Source: Priestia endophytica DSM 13796 | GTDB lineage: Bacteria; Bacillota; Bacilli; Bacillales; Bacillaceae_H | Direction of reading: 5' to 3' | DNA: 53,908 bases | Assembly: GCF_900115845.1 (NCBI RefSeq) | Contig: NZ_FOXX01000015.1 | Location: forward strand, 1 to 53,908 | Shown: one piece after another, positions 33,240 to 42,391 of the stretch | Layout: each line of letters begins with the position of its first letter | Position numbering within the stretch: the stretch's first letter is position 1 | Made by a program: the position numbers and the translations under genes | The notes under the pieces: generated by a model | Databases searched by the model: none | The model's input: the letters and a program-made list of their open reading frames with translations, nothing else | What the model was told of the DNA's origin: nothing

Positions 33240-35354
33240 ATGAACATCGTTCATGTTGCACATGAGTTACCTGGACGAACTCGTTTATATCTATTAACTA
33301 AAGTGAATGCCTGTAAAATTGAGACTTTTGTGCGAACATTGCCAGGTGTGATTTCAGCTCTTTATACATCAACAACAGGGAGTTTGCTAGTATATCATCA
33401 ACAAAAGATGTCGGCTCCACAATTAAAACATTTTATTGTTTCTTTCTTAAAGAAGGAAGAACAAGAGAAAAAAACATTATGGAAAGAGCTTGTCCCTGTT
33501 GCAGGCTGCCTTGCAATGTTTACAGCCAATTTTTATGTGCAAAGGTCTCCTTTTACTTTACTGTGGAAGAAACTCTTTCACTTTGGTGCAGTGGTAACAG
33601 CTGTTGCGACATCTTTCGATGTGATAAGAGATGGAATCTCACACATTGTACGGAAACGAAAAGGAAACGCAAATACATTAACAGCTGCTTCTATATTAGC
33701 TTCCCTATATATCAGAAATCCAGGCTCAGCTCTTGTTATTACAATGATGTCTACGATAAGTGAGATGTTAACTGACCATACGTCAGAGCAAACAAAAGAA
33801 TACATTCATTCTCTTTTAGAGCTAGATACTTCTTATGCATGGAGAGTAAACGAAAAGGGAGAAGAAGTAAAAGTACCCTTAGAAGAAATTAAAAAAGGAG
33901 ATACGGTACTTGTTTTTACGGGAGAGAAAATTCCGGTAGATGGAACAGTTATGAGAGGATATGGAACTGTTGATGAGTCTTCTATTACAGGAGAATATAT
34001 GCCAAAAGAAAAAAGTAAAAAAGAGATCGTTTATGCTGGGAGCATCCTGCAAAATGGTCATCTTGCTATGAAAGTTGACAAAGTTGGGAGTGAAACAGCC
34101 CTCTCAAAAATTGTGAAATTACTTGAAAAGGCACAAGAAACGAAGGCTCCTATTCAAAATATGGCAGATGCGCTAGCTGAGAAAATGGTACCTCTGTCAT
34201 TTGCGCTCTCCTTTATAACCTTTCTCCTTACCAAAAGTATAAATAGGGCAATGAACATGCTTGTTATTGATTTTATATGTGGCATTAAGCTTTCTACTGC
34301 TACTGCTTTGTATGCGGCAATTGGCAGAGCAGCAAGAGAGGGAGCTATTGTAAAAGGAAGTCATCATATTGAAGAGATGGCAAACATCAGTACGTTGATT
34401 CTTGATAAAACAGGCACAATTACAGAAGGGGCACCACTTGTTCAGCATGTTTTACCGTGTGATGGCTATAGCAAGGAAGACGTAATTACCTTTGCTGCAG
34501 CGGTAGAAAAAAGTTCTTCACACCCAATTGCAGATGCCATTATGAATCAAGCAAAACGCTGGAATATTAGAATTCCTTCACGTGATGAAGGAGCTGAAGT
34601 ACAGACAGTGGTAGGGAAAGGCATTAGCACTGTTTTGAACGGTAAACGCGTTGTTGTTGGAAGTCTACGCTTTATGAATGAACTAAAGATAAAAGGAGAA
34701 GGATTCTTTAAGAATATAGAAAGTGACGAAAACGTGATTTACGTTGCCTATGACCAAGCACTTATTGGAGTAGTAAGCATCTTTGATAAGATTCGCGCAG
34801 GTATGCATAGAGCCATTCACAGCATTCGAGAGCACGGTATTGATGACATTATTATGCTTACAGGAGATAAACGTCATGTAGCAAAAGAAATGGCTAAAAG
34901 ACTAAGGCTAAATTGGTATCATGCAGAAGCCTTACCAGAAGAGAAGGCAAGCTATGTAGAGCGGTATGGCAAGCGGGGAGCTGTCATGATGGTCGGAGAT
35001 GGAATCAATGATGCGCCTGCTCTTGCCTATGCGAATGTAGGAGTAACAATGGGAGCAAAACGAACGGATATTGCTTCAGAAGCAAGTGATATTGTCATTA
35101 CTTCAGATAATCCTGAAATGTTATCAGAGCTCATTGGACTTTCCAAAAGAACAATGAGGATTATTAAACAAAACTTCGCAGCAACGTTCCTTATCAATGG
35201 GCTTGCTATTGTGCTTGGTGCCTGTGGCATCTTTTCGCCAATTATAGGGGCAGCTATTCATAATGCAGCTACAATTGGCGTAGTGATGAACAGTGCGCGC
35301 ATTCTATGGATTGGAGGAGAGTGGAATGAATGCAAAGTTTTACGTGCTGCATGA
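33240..35354 (+). CDS. CtpC-like P1B-type metal-transporting ATPase with altered CPx motif
   Basis: A 704-residue P-type ATPase. An N-terminal HMA-like domain has AHELPGRTRL (7-16) and TTGSLLVYH. Downstream are the TGE actuator motif (250-252), phosphorylated Asp389 in DKTGT, the P1B-specific His-Pro at 428-429 and the hinge GDGIND (586-591). The ending with AAIHNAATIGVV and NSARIL matches mycobacterial CtpC, a Mn/Zn-linked pump. The membrane motif, CPC in CtpC, reads FICGIKLSTATAL here (Cys347-Gly348), so the usual CPx proline is lost and metal choice may differ. Six to eight spans are expected. GGAAGGGGG precedes ATG 33240. Confidence 0.85.
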   Translation: MNIVHVAHELPGRTRLYLLTKVNACKIETFVRTLPGVISALYTSTTGSLLVYHQQKMSAPQLKHFIVSFLKKEEQEKKTLWKELVPVAGCLAMFTANFYVQRSPFTLLWKKLFHFGAVVTAVATSFDVIRDGISHIVRKRKGNANTLTAASILASLYIRNPGSALVITMMSTISEMLTDHTSEQTKEYIHSLLELDTSYAWRVNEKGEEVKVPLEEIKKGDTVLVFTGEKIPVDGTVMRGYGTVDESSITGEYMPKEKSKKEIVYAGSILQNGHLAMKVDKVGSETALSKIVKLLEKAQETKAPIQNMADALAEKMVPLSFALSFITFLLTKSINRAMNMLVIDFICGIKLSTATALYAAIGRAAREGAIVKGSHHIEEMANISTLILDKTGTITEGAPLVQHVLPCDGYSKEDVITFAAAVEKSSSHPIADAIMNQAKRWNIRIPSRDEGAEVQTVVGKGISTVLNGKRVVVGSLRFMNELKIKGEGFFKNIESDENVIYVAYDQALIGVVSIFDKIRAGMHRAIHSIREHGIDDIIMLTGDKRHVAKEMAKRLRLNWYHAEALPEEKASYVERYGKRGAVMMVGDGINDAPALAYANVGVTMGAKRTDIASEASDIVITSDNPEMLSELIGLSKRTMRIIKQNFAATFLINGLAIVLGACGIFSPIIGAAIHNAATIGVVMNSARILWIGGEWNECKVLRAA

Positions 35355-35916
35355 TATTCCAGGAAGAATGAGACTGCAAATTCCCTCGTTGCGAGATAAA
35401 ACAAACTACAAGGAAATTGAGCATATGTTTTGTTCCTTAAAAGGGGTGTCGTCAGTTAGGATTGAGCCTTCTATTCAAACAATGCTTATTCATTACGAAG
35501 TTGCTTATCTATCTCGCAGTACCTTATTACGCTATATCTCTGTTTTCTTTCAACAAACAAGATTAGATCCACTTGACGATATTATGATTCAAATGGATCC
35601 TGCTATGCGAAATGACTGGCTTCGCACTCTTTTCTCAGGAGGATTGCTCCTGCTTGCAGGGATTCGTAAATCTTCTTTTTATAAGCCTGATGCTCTTGTG
35701 TATGGGGCAGTTGCAGCAACAGGGTATACCGTTTTATCACATGGCACAAGCAATAAGATTAGACACCCTGATATTTTAACAGGAATCATCACTCTGCTAT
35801 CACTAGGTCCGTCTAACATGCTTTATGTTGCCATGATTACGTGGATTGTAAATGTTCTTGAACTTCTTCATGAAAAACAGAAAAAGCAAACAAGACCGTT
35901 GTATACCGTAAGTTAG
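35326..35916 (+). CDS. HMA-like domain membrane protein, fourth PGR domain
   Basis: A 196-residue protein whose start overlaps the ATPase end by 29 bp; GGAGGAG lies 7 bases before ATG 35326. The N terminus has LHDIPGRMRLQIPSLR (about 8-23) and the strand QTMLIHYEV, again an HMA_2-like domain without CxxC. The second half has two or three hydrophobic segments (about 105-120, 127-145 and 158-182), similar to the region before the ATPase core of CtpC-type pumps. It may be a split-off membrane adaptor. Function unknown. Confidence 0.7.
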   Translation: MNAKFYVLHDIPGRMRLQIPSLRDKTNYKEIEHMFCSLKGVSSVRIEPSIQTMLIHYEVAYLSRSTLLRYISVFFQQTRLDPLDDIMIQMDPAMRNDWLRTLFSGGLLLLAGIRKSSFYKPDALVYGAVAATGYTVLSHGTSNKIRHPDILTGIITLLSLGPSNMLYVAMITWIVNVLELLHEKQKKQTRPLYTVS

Positions 35917-35976
35917 ATATTTATTCATACTCTTTGTATGAATTCATATATAAAAAATTAATGGGGGAATAAACAT

Positions 35977-36198
35977 ATGATTAACCGTGATTTTCTAATG
36001 GGTTTTGTATCAGGAACTGTTGTGGGAGCTGTAGGATACCGTCTTTATGAGCAAAATGGCGGGCAATTGCAGCGCCTTGTTCAGCCAAAGAATTCATTTG
36101 GCGGCAGTCAACAGCTCTCTTATCAACCATCAGTAGAAGAGCTTCAGGCTCAGAAAGAACGGTTGGAAGATATGATAGCTGAGCTTCAAGTAAAATAA
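35977..36198 (+). CDS. Small single-span membrane protein, possible PacL-like ATPase partner
   Basis: A 73-residue protein with a glycine-spaced N-terminal span (MGFVSGTVVGAVGYRLY, residues 8-24), a polar linker and a C-terminal amphipathic helix (PSVEELQAQKERLEDMIAEL). It is the last gene of the ATPase operon and is followed by the terminator. In mycobacteria small membrane proteins (PacL) beside CtpC-type pumps scaffold and supply the pump; size, topology and position agree, but the metal-binding His/Asp tail of PacL is missing. The relation is therefore an inference. GGGGGAATAAA precedes ATG 35977. Confidence 0.6.
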   Translation: MINRDFLMGFVSGTVVGAVGYRLYEQNGGQLQRLVQPKNSFGGSQQLSYQPSVEELQAQKERLEDMIAELQVK

Positions 36199-36240
36199 AA
36201 AAGAAGGAGAAGCAGTTCCCGGCTGCTTCTCCTTTTTTAT
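36195..36240 (+). terminator. Intrinsic terminator of the HMA/ATPase operon
   Basis: AAGGAGAAGCAG (36204-36215) pairs perfectly with CTGCTTCTCCTT (36223-36234), followed by a T run. Confidence 0.93.
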
Positions 36241-36387
36241 TGCTATGGGGAAATAGATCATATATATTACTTTGACAATGGAAAGTATGTTTGCTTCATT
36301 TTAAAAAGTTGCCCTAAGGAAAACTTTATTTTATCTTACTTGAAATTTAAGTAAATTTCAAGAAGTAGATCATAAATTTTCTATTTT

Positions 36388-37008
36388 TTAAAGAGAAGGA
36401 AAAAGTCCTTTGATTCCTTCTGCAATCATTTGAATAGCCATTACAGCTAAAATAATCCCCATAAGTCTTGAAATCACATTGACGCCATTTTGTCCAAGTT
36501 TCTTGATGGTGGATGAAGAATAATAAAATAAGAAAAATGTAACAGCTAGAATTAATGTGTAGCTAATAAAGACGCTCACTATTTGTTTGAGTGAATGTGA
36601 ATTTTGTGACATCACAGTTGCAATTGTCCCTGGACCAGCCATAATTGGCAGCGCGAGAGGGGTCACTGAGATATCATTTTTAGCTTCAGCTTCCCTTTGC
36701 TCTGTTTGGTGAGGGCTTTGAGCATTAGAAGTTTTAGCATGAAGAAGGTTGTAAGCAATTCCAAAAATCAAAATGCCTCCAGCGATACGGAATGCATGGA
36801 TTGTGATGCCGAACATTGAAAAAATAAAGTTTCCAAGAAGTAAAAATACAGTGAGAATGATGAAAGAAATAATAGCAGCTTTTCGTGCATTACGATGCTT
36901 TTCTTCAAGAGAATAGCCGTTTGTAAGTGAGATAAAGATAGGCATGTTTCCTAATGGATTCATAACGGCAAAAAAGGAAATGGTTAACTTTAGAATAAGG
37001 GTAAACAA
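36388..37008 (-). CDS. MarC/UPF0056 family membrane protein
   Basis: A 206-residue protein with six membrane spans of the MarC family. Typical segments are FFAVMNPLGNMPIF near the start and PLALPIMAGPGTIATVM in the middle. The family was once tied to multiple antibiotic resistance but its function is not settled; B. subtilis has YvbG as a member. GGAGCT lies before ATG 37008. It is transcribed alone. The 147 bp downstream of it (36241-36387) are A+T rich with no gene. Confidence 0.85.
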   Translation of the reverse strand: MFTLILKLTISFFAVMNPLGNMPIFISLTNGYSLEEKHRNARKAAIISFIILTVFLLLGNFIFSMFGITIHAFRIAGGILIFGIAYNLLHAKTSNAQSPHQTEQREAEAKNDISVTPLALPIMAGPGTIATVMSQNSHSLKQIVSVFISYTLILAVTFFLFYYSSSTIKKLGQNGVNVISRLMGIILAVMAIQMIAEGIKGLFPSL

Positions 37009-37214
37009 AGTGGACAGCTCCTTTCTTATTTAATATTTATTAACGTACTCATTCTGTTTGTCTATTAATCGACAAAGTAGGCTTATTTCCTTTCAACGTA
37101 ATGAAGTATAGAGGGATGCTAGCTTTACAAAAAAGTTACAGGGTCTGTTGTGGAAAAAGGAAATTTAAGCTATTTTTAAGTAAGAACGATTTTAAGCAGA
37201 AGGGAAAGATTAGA

Positions 37215-38390
37215 GTGGCAGATTTATCAAAACGAATTGTGGCAAATCTAGAAAACTCCTCATGGATTCGTAAGCTTTTTGATGAGGGAAATCGTTTAAA
37301 GAAAGAGTTTGGGGAAGACCAAGTTTTTGATTTCTCATTAGGTAATCCAGTTGTTGAACCACCAAAATCATTTACAGAAGCGCTACGTGAAGAAGTGAAA
37401 AAAGGAGGACACGGATACATACCAAACCAAGGACTTGTAGAAGCAAGAGCAAAAGTAGCTGAGTTTATCAGTTCACGTTTCTCTGGTAGCTTCTCATCAA
37501 AGCACGTTGTGATGACCGTGGGAGCAGGAGGCGCTTTAAATGTTGCTTTACGAAGTATTTTAAATGAAGGTGAAGAAGTCATTGTTCTTGCTCCTTATTT
37601 TGCTGAGTACAAAGCATACATTGAAAACAACGGTGGAAAGGTAGTTAGCTGTCCATTAACAGAGAAATTTGAGATTGATATTGAAGCTGTTCAAAAAGCC
37701 ATTACTCCAAAAACAAAAGGGCTTATTTTAAATACCCCGCATAATCCAACAGGAACAGCTCTGACACAAGAAAATGTTAATGAGCTAGGCAAGCTTTTAA
37801 AGTCGTGTGAAAAAGAAAACAGTCAAAGCATTTACGTTTTATTTGACGAACCTTATAGCCAGCTTATTTATGATGAAGAGCTTGCAGATCCATTTAAAGC
37901 ATATCACAATATCATTTTAGCCAGCTCTTTCAGTAAAGATTTAGGAATTGCTGGTGAACGTTTAGGTTATCTTGTTCTAGATAACAATACACCTGATGTA
38001 GACCTTCTTACTGCTGCATTTGTATACTGCAACCGTACACTTGGGTTTGTAAATGCTCCAGTCTTAATGCAGCGGGCAATTGCAAGCATGGATAACTTAA
38101 CAGTAGATGCAAGCGAATATAAGAAACGTCGTGATTTAATTGTAGATATTCTGCAAGAAGCAGGCTTTGACTTTATGATGCCAAAAGGTGGTTTCTTCGT
38201 TTTCCCCAAATCGCCAATTGAAGATGAAGTAGCATTTTGTCAGCATGCAGCTGAAAAATACAAAATCTTAGTTGTCCCAAGCAGCGGATTCGGGGTAAAA
38301 GGGTATTTCCGCTTATCTTTTAGTGTATCTCTTGACCAGATTGAACGTTCGAGAGAGGCCTTTATTGCTCTTTATAAAGACTTTGCTTAA
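37215..38390 (+). CDS. PLP-dependent class I/II aminotransferase
   Basis: A 391-residue fold-type I aminotransferase. The core includes the substrate loop [11 protein letters not shown], the pyridoxal-contacting FDEPYSQL and the Schiff-base lysine in [16 protein letters not shown] (about residue 240). The N terminus [24 protein letters not shown] is characteristic of a Bacillota subgroup of unknown amino acid preference. I chose GTG 37215, with AGAAGGGAAAG upstream; the frame is open to ATG 37101, but that part is basic, non-conserved and has no ribosome site. Monocistronic, with a terminator right after the stop. Confidence 0.87.
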   Translation: MADLSKRIVANLENSSWIRKLFDEGNRLKKEFGEDQVFDFSLGNPVVEPPKSFTEALREEVKKGGHGYIPNQGLVEARAKVAEFISSRFSGSFSSKHVVMTVGAGGALNVALRSILNEGEEVIVLAPYFAEYKAYIENNGGKVVSCPLTEKFEIDIEAVQKAITPKTKGLILNTPHNPTGTALTQENVNELGKLLKSCEKENSQSIYVLFDEPYSQLIYDEELADPFKAYHNIILASSFSKDLGIAGERLGYLVLDNNTPDVDLLTAAFVYCNRTLGFVNAPVLMQRAIASMDNLTVDASEYKKRRDLIVDILQEAGFDFMMPKGGFFVFPKSPIEDEVAFCQHAAEKYKILVVPSSGFGVKGYFRLSFSVSLDQIERSREAFIALYKDFA

Positions 38391-38425
38391 CGAAAGCAGC
38401 CTTATATAAGGCTGCTTTCGTTTTG
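38389..38425. terminator. Bidirectional terminator
   Basis: A perfect 34-bp palindrome: AACGAAAGCAGCCTTA (38389-38404) mirrors TAAGGCTGCTTTCGTT (38407-38422), then TTTG. It lies between the convergent aminotransferase and hydrolase genes. Confidence 0.93.
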
Positions 38426-39328
38426 TTACAAATACGTCTTTAAAAAGTCGCAAGCTTCAGCACGCATTCCAGCTGTCTCAATGTGACCACAGGGATAACA
38501 ACTCATTTTCCAATGGTGAGCTATCCCCATCTCTTCATAAATTTTTTTTAACTCTTCGTCAATAATAGAAAGTCCATCATAAGGAGTTAACAGATCATGT
38601 TCTCCTACAAGACTTAAGTGTGGTCGAGGTGCAATGAAAGATTGAATCTCAGCTGTTTCAAAATGTTTAAGAAGGCCAGGAACATAGGAGTAGAAGCCAT
38701 GGGAATCAAGCCGTCTCTGTTTTACTAGTGTTCTAGCCTCAACTTGTGCTGTAATATCTATACAAACTGAAATACGCTCATCTAAGGCAGCAACCCACCA
38801 TGCCATTAATCCACCCATTGACATACCCATTGTTGCAATGCGAGTAGAATCAACATCCTCTCGTTCGAATAAGTAGTCAATCCCTCTTATGCTGTCATAG
38901 ATCATCATTCCCCATAAGAATTCACCATTCCAAAGCATCTCCTTAAAAATCTCAGTTTGAGCTTTTCCCGCTCTTTCTCCAAATCCCCACATATCAAGGC
39001 AAAGCACATTGTAGCCTAAGTCTGTTAATGTTTTGGCAAATGCTTCTTCATATAAATATGGACTACTTTTCAGGAGTTCTTTCTTTCCCATGTCATACAG
39101 GCCTCCGTGTGAATGATTAAACAGCACAGTTGGTCTTTTCTTGGTCTTGTTTTTGGGTTTAACAAAATAAGCAGGAACGTCTTCTCTGCTATTTATAGAG
39201 AGTAAAAGTTCCTCTACAATATAGGTCTCCATCTCTCGCTCAAAAAGGGTTGTAACAGAGATTTTGCTTTTCTCAGGCAGATCACCAAGAAGCTGCCAAA
39301 GTTTTTGTTTCTCTTTTGTGATTTTCAT
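38426..39328 (-). CDS. Alpha/beta hydrolase (dienelactone-hydrolase/esterase-like)
   Basis: A 300-residue alpha/beta-hydrolase. The nucleophile elbow is GMSMGG (Ser about 168). The acid is likely Asp in VGEHDLLTPYDG and the base His in PCGHIETAG near the C terminus. The oxyanion region NHSHGGLYDMGKK precedes the elbow. ATG 39328 with GGAGGG upstream is preferred; the frame extends to 39469 but that N terminus is unlike the family. The substrate is unknown. It diverges from the SAP-domain gene. Confidence 0.85.
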   Translation of the reverse strand: MKITKEKQKLWQLLGDLPEKSKISVTTLFEREMETYIVEELLLSINSREDVPAYFVKPKNKTKKRPTVLFNHSHGGLYDMGKKELLKSSPYLYEEAFAKTLTDLGYNVLCLDMWGFGERAGKAQTEIFKEMLWNGEFLWGMMIYDSIRGIDYLFEREDVDSTRIATMGMSMGGLMAWWVAALDERISVCIDITAQVEARTLVKQRRLDSHGFYSYVPGLLKHFETAEIQSFIAPRPHLSLVGEHDLLTPYDGLSIIDEELKKIYEEMGIAHHWKMSCYPCGHIETAGMRAEACDFLKTYL

Positions 39329-39456
39329 ATTTTCCCTCCATTTAAAAAAGTATAGTGTATAAGACAAATTATAGATTTGAAAAGATAAATTTTCCATATT
39401 AAAACCGACATAAGGGAACATTTGTTCTATAATGGTAGAGAGAGAGGAGAGATAGC

Positions 39457-40020
39457 ATGGAAAGGCCACCTTTAGTAAAAGGTTTACCAGAACATAAATT
39501 TAGAGATTTTTATTGGCTTAAAAAAGAACTACAGTCATTTTGCCGTGATAATGGATTAAGTACATCAGGATCGAAAGACGAGATAACAGAGCGTATAGGC
39601 ATATTTCTGAGGGAAGGGAGAATTATAAAGCCAAGAAAGAGAAGAACAATACATTCATTAGATGAAGAGTTATATCTTGAAACGGTCATTACTGAACATC
39701 ATAGGTGTAGTCAGAAAGTGAGGGCATTTTTTAAGCTTCACATTTCGAACTTCCACTTTTCTACTTACATACAAAATTACTTTAAAAATAATGTAGGAAA
39801 GACATATCAAGATGTAATAGAAGCTTGGTTGGAAGAGGAGAAGCGTAAAAAAGAGCCAACTTATCGACCAAAGATTGGATCTCAGTTTCAGTACAATCAG
39901 TTTATTAGAGACTATTTTGCCGATCCAAAAAATAAGGGTAGGGGAAGAGAAGACGCTATCTTAGCTTGGAAGCATATTAAAAGTCTTTCTGGTGATAACA
40001 AATATAGAGGAGAAGAATAA
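39457..40020 (+). CDS. SAP-domain protein with DUF6434-like C terminus
   Basis: A 187-residue basic protein. Residues about 20-55 form a SAP helix-extension-helix domain (LKKELQSFCRDNGLSTSGSK then DEITERI), a fold that often binds DNA. Residues about 75-180 contain two similar halves, each with a YNQFIRDYF- or YIQNYFKNN-type segment followed by GRGREDAILAW or GKTYQDVIEAW, characteristic of DUF6434. The role is unknown. GAGAGGAGAG precedes ATG 39457. Confidence 0.75.
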   Translation: MERPPLVKGLPEHKFRDFYWLKKELQSFCRDNGLSTSGSKDEITERIGIFLREGRIIKPRKRRTIHSLDEELYLETVITEHHRCSQKVRAFFKLHISNFHFSTYIQNYFKNNVGKTYQDVIEAWLEEEKRKKEPTYRPKIGSQFQYNQFIRDYFADPKNKGRGREDAILAWKHIKSLSGDNKYRGEE

Positions 40021-40028
40021 TATTAACC

Positions 40029-40067
40029 TAATAAAAAACCTTCTTTTCTCCCTTAGAGAAAAGAAGG
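40029..40067 (-). terminator. Intrinsic terminator of the amino acid permease (minus strand)
   Basis: ACCTTCTTTTCT (40037-40048) pairs with AGAAAAGAAGGT (40056-40067). The T tract lies on the minus-strand side, so it ends the permease transcript about 64 bp past its stop. Confidence 0.82.
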
Positions 40068-40130
40068 TAAGAAGAAAACGAATCTCCTGACAGTTCAATA
40101 GTATAATAATCAATAAGATGAACTATCTAT

Positions 40131-41747
40131 TTATTTTTCATTCACACGCTCTTTTTGAGCTGCACGTAAGGCGTCATTCACTTTGCGCCCTTCATCTAAA
40201 GATTCACTTTCAATTCCGCTCTTAAGTGCCCAAGCGTAGAAGAAAAGAGAAAGTACAGTAATTAGAAGCATGTCCCATCCGTACTTAATAACATTTAGTC
40301 CACCAAACTTCTCGCTTCCCAGCCAAGAGATGACTACCATTGAGAGAAGATAAACAACCATCCAAGCTCCAGCTTTGAAATTCTTCTTAAAGTCTTTCCA
40401 GTTATTTTTGGCTTGATAATAAAAATAAATTGGAAAGCCGATTAAGATAATAAACAAAACTTGTCCTGTTAACGGCCAACGTGCCCAATAAAGAGTTAAG
40501 GAAGCAAAAATGAAACCAAGTGGTGCAATAATGCTTAATCCTTTTAAACGCAAGGGACGGTATAAATCTTTACCGATTTTTCGCAACGTCATAACAGTAA
40601 TTGGACCTGTCAGATATGAAATAAGGGTTGCAACTGAGATAATTTCAGCTAACACTCCCCATCCTCTGAATAAGAATAAGAAAATTAAAGATATGCCTAA
40701 GTTCACAAACATCGCTTGACGAGGAATTCCATAAAGGGGATGTAATCTACCAATGAAGCTTGGCAAGTATTTGTTCTTTTCCATTCCATAAAGCATACGA
40801 GCTGTTGTCGCCGTATACGTAATTCCTGTACCTGAAGGAGACACAAAAGCGTCAGCATATAGTACAATAACAAGCCAGTTAATTCCCAGCGCAATTGCTA
40901 AATCGGCGAACGGTGAATTGAAGTTCAAGTGACTCCATCCGTTTACAATTGCTGAAGGATCAACAGCGCCGATAAAGGCTACTTGAAGAAGTACATAAAT
41001 TACAGTAGCAATTAAGATAGAGCTAATAACAGCAATCGGAATAGATTTACCTGGATTTTTAGCTTCGCCAGCCATATTAATAGGGCTTTGGAAACCATTA
41101 AAAGCAAATACAATTCCAGATGTCGCAACAGCCGTTAGAACACTAGCCCATCCACTAGGTGCAATGCTGTCTCCCGCTGTGAAATTTCCACTATTAAATC
41201 CAACAAACAACAGAGCACCAATTGTTAGCCCTGGGATTACAATTTTAAAAATGGTAATAATTGAGTTTGCTTTAGAGAACAAACCAACTGTCCAATAGTT
41301 TAGGAAGAAGTACACAAGTAAAAGGGCTGTTGCAACAAGTAATCCTTTACCTGTAAGTGTTCCTTCTTTTACTAGAGCGCTTGTCCACTGTGCCCATTCC
41401 CAAGGCCATGAACTCATATATTGAACTGAAGCAACTGCTTCAACAGGAATAACAGAAACAATAGCAATCCAGTTTGCCCAAGCAGCGATAAATCCTAGGA
41501 AAGAGCCATGTGAGTATTGTGTATATTTGACCATCCCCCCAGCTTCAGGAAACATTGCACCAAGTTCACTATAAGAAAGAGCAATCATACCAATAACAAT
41601 CATACCAATAATCCATGAGAAAATAGCGGCTGGGCCTGCTATTTGAGCAGCTCTCCAAGCTCCGAAAAGCCAACCTGAACCAATGATTGAGCCAAGCCCA
41701 ACCATGATAAGCGAAAAAGTACCCATATTGCGATTTAAATTGTTCAT
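40131..41747 (-). CDS. APC superfamily amino acid permease
   Basis: A 538-residue transporter with about 12-14 spans. The first span carries the APC signature GLGSIIGSGWLFGAW, and YSELGAMFPEAGGMVKYTQYSHG follows in span 3. The C-terminal tail is charged (SESLDEGRKVNDALRAAQ). It resembles the Bacillus group that contains YbeC (AimA), a glutamate/serine transporter, but substrate assignment is an inference. I chose ATG 41747, with AAAGGTG 8 bases upstream, rather than the ATG eight codons earlier, which contains that site. Confidence 0.85.
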   Translation of the reverse strand: MNNLNRNMGTFSLIMVGLGSIIGSGWLFGAWRAAQIAGPAAIFSWIIGMIVIGMIALSYSELGAMFPEAGGMVKYTQYSHGSFLGFIAAWANWIAIVSVIPVEAVASVQYMSSWPWEWAQWTSALVKEGTLTGKGLLVATALLLVYFFLNYWTVGLFSKANSIITIFKIVIPGLTIGALLFVGFNSGNFTAGDSIAPSGWASVLTAVATSGIVFAFNGFQSPINMAGEAKNPGKSIPIAVISSILIATVIYVLLQVAFIGAVDPSAIVNGWSHLNFNSPFADLAIALGINWLVIVLYADAFVSPSGTGITYTATTARMLYGMEKNKYLPSFIGRLHPLYGIPRQAMFVNLGISLIFLFLFRGWGVLAEIISVATLISYLTGPITVMTLRKIGKDLYRPLRLKGLSIIAPLGFIFASLTLYWARWPLTGQVLFIILIGFPIYFYYQAKNNWKDFKKNFKAGAWMVVYLLSMVVISWLGSEKFGGLNVIKYGWDMLLITVLSLFFYAWALKSGIESESLDEGRKVNDALRAAQKERVNEK

Positions 41748-41874
41748 AAAATTAGCACCTTTCAATATCATTTGAAAATTAAACGCAAAAAAAGCTAAAT
41801 CTTGGTGAGTAGAAAATCATAGATGTGTGATATCACGACCTTTTCGCTAAGTTTTCACTATTATATCATCTTTT

Positions 41875-42360
41875 TTTAATTTTCTGTATTTGTTGATAGG
41901 TTTTCATATTTGGCTATCAGGAAGTATTTGGGGAACAAGTTGGACATTTGTATTGGCCATTTTGCCATGTATTGTTCTTCTCATACCTTTCGCATTGTAC
42001 AAATCACGCTATTTAAACGTGTTGAATTTAGGGGATCAAGTAGCCACAGGGCTTGGTACAAAAGTTGAAAAAGAGCGTAGAACTTTGCTTATTGTTGCGG
42101 TTGCCCAAGGAGAAAGTTCTGTTTCAGTTGGGGGAGGAATTGCTTTTCTTGGGCTTGTAGCTCCTCATTTAGGAAGAAGATTAGTAGGTCCACGTCATGA
42201 GCGTTTTTTACCAGTGAAAGCCTTGATAGGAGCATTACTTCTGCTTGTTTCAGATACATTAGCAAGAAATATTTTGGCCCCTTCGGAAATCCCTGTTGGC
42301 CTTGTTGTAGCGGTAATTGGGGCACCGTATTTTCTTTATTTATTAATAAGGAAAGCTTAG
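41875..42360 (+). pseudogene. C-terminal fragment of a FecCD-type siderophore permease
   Basis: The open frame gives only the second half of an iron-siderophore ABC permease. From FHIWLSGSIWGTSWTF it covers the coupling region with NLGDQVATGLGTKVEKERR, the conserved GGGIAFLGLVAPHLGRRLVG, and ends DTLARNILAPSEIPVGLV then APYFLYLL, the normal C terminus. The N-terminal half (about 180 residues) and all partner genes (binding protein, other permease, ATPase) are missing, and no ribosome site precedes TTG 41890. It is a 5'-truncated remnant. Confidence 0.82.
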
Positions 42361-42391
42361 AAGACCAGTCTTTTAAGACTGGTCTGTTTGA
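42361..42391. terminator. Bidirectional terminator
   Basis: AGACCAGTCTT (42362-42372) pairs with AAGACTGGTCT (42375-42385). It sits between the FecCD fragment and the convergent MerR gene. Confidence 0.8.

Noticed and set aside
32382-36198. The ATPase operon as a copper or cadmium exporter with CopZ-like chaperones
   Set aside because: None of the HMA-like domains has CxxC, the ATPase lacks CPC, and no CsoR, CueR or ArsR/SmtB-type regulator gene is adjacent.
37101-37214. 38-residue N-terminal extension of the aminotransferase
   Set aside because: It is basic and cysteine-rich, unlike the family, and has no ribosome site; GTG 37215 has one and starts at the conserved sequence.
38389-38422. 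34-bp perfect palindrome as an operator
   Set aside because: It starts at the aminotransferase stop codon, is followed by T residues and lies between convergent genes, so a terminator explains it.
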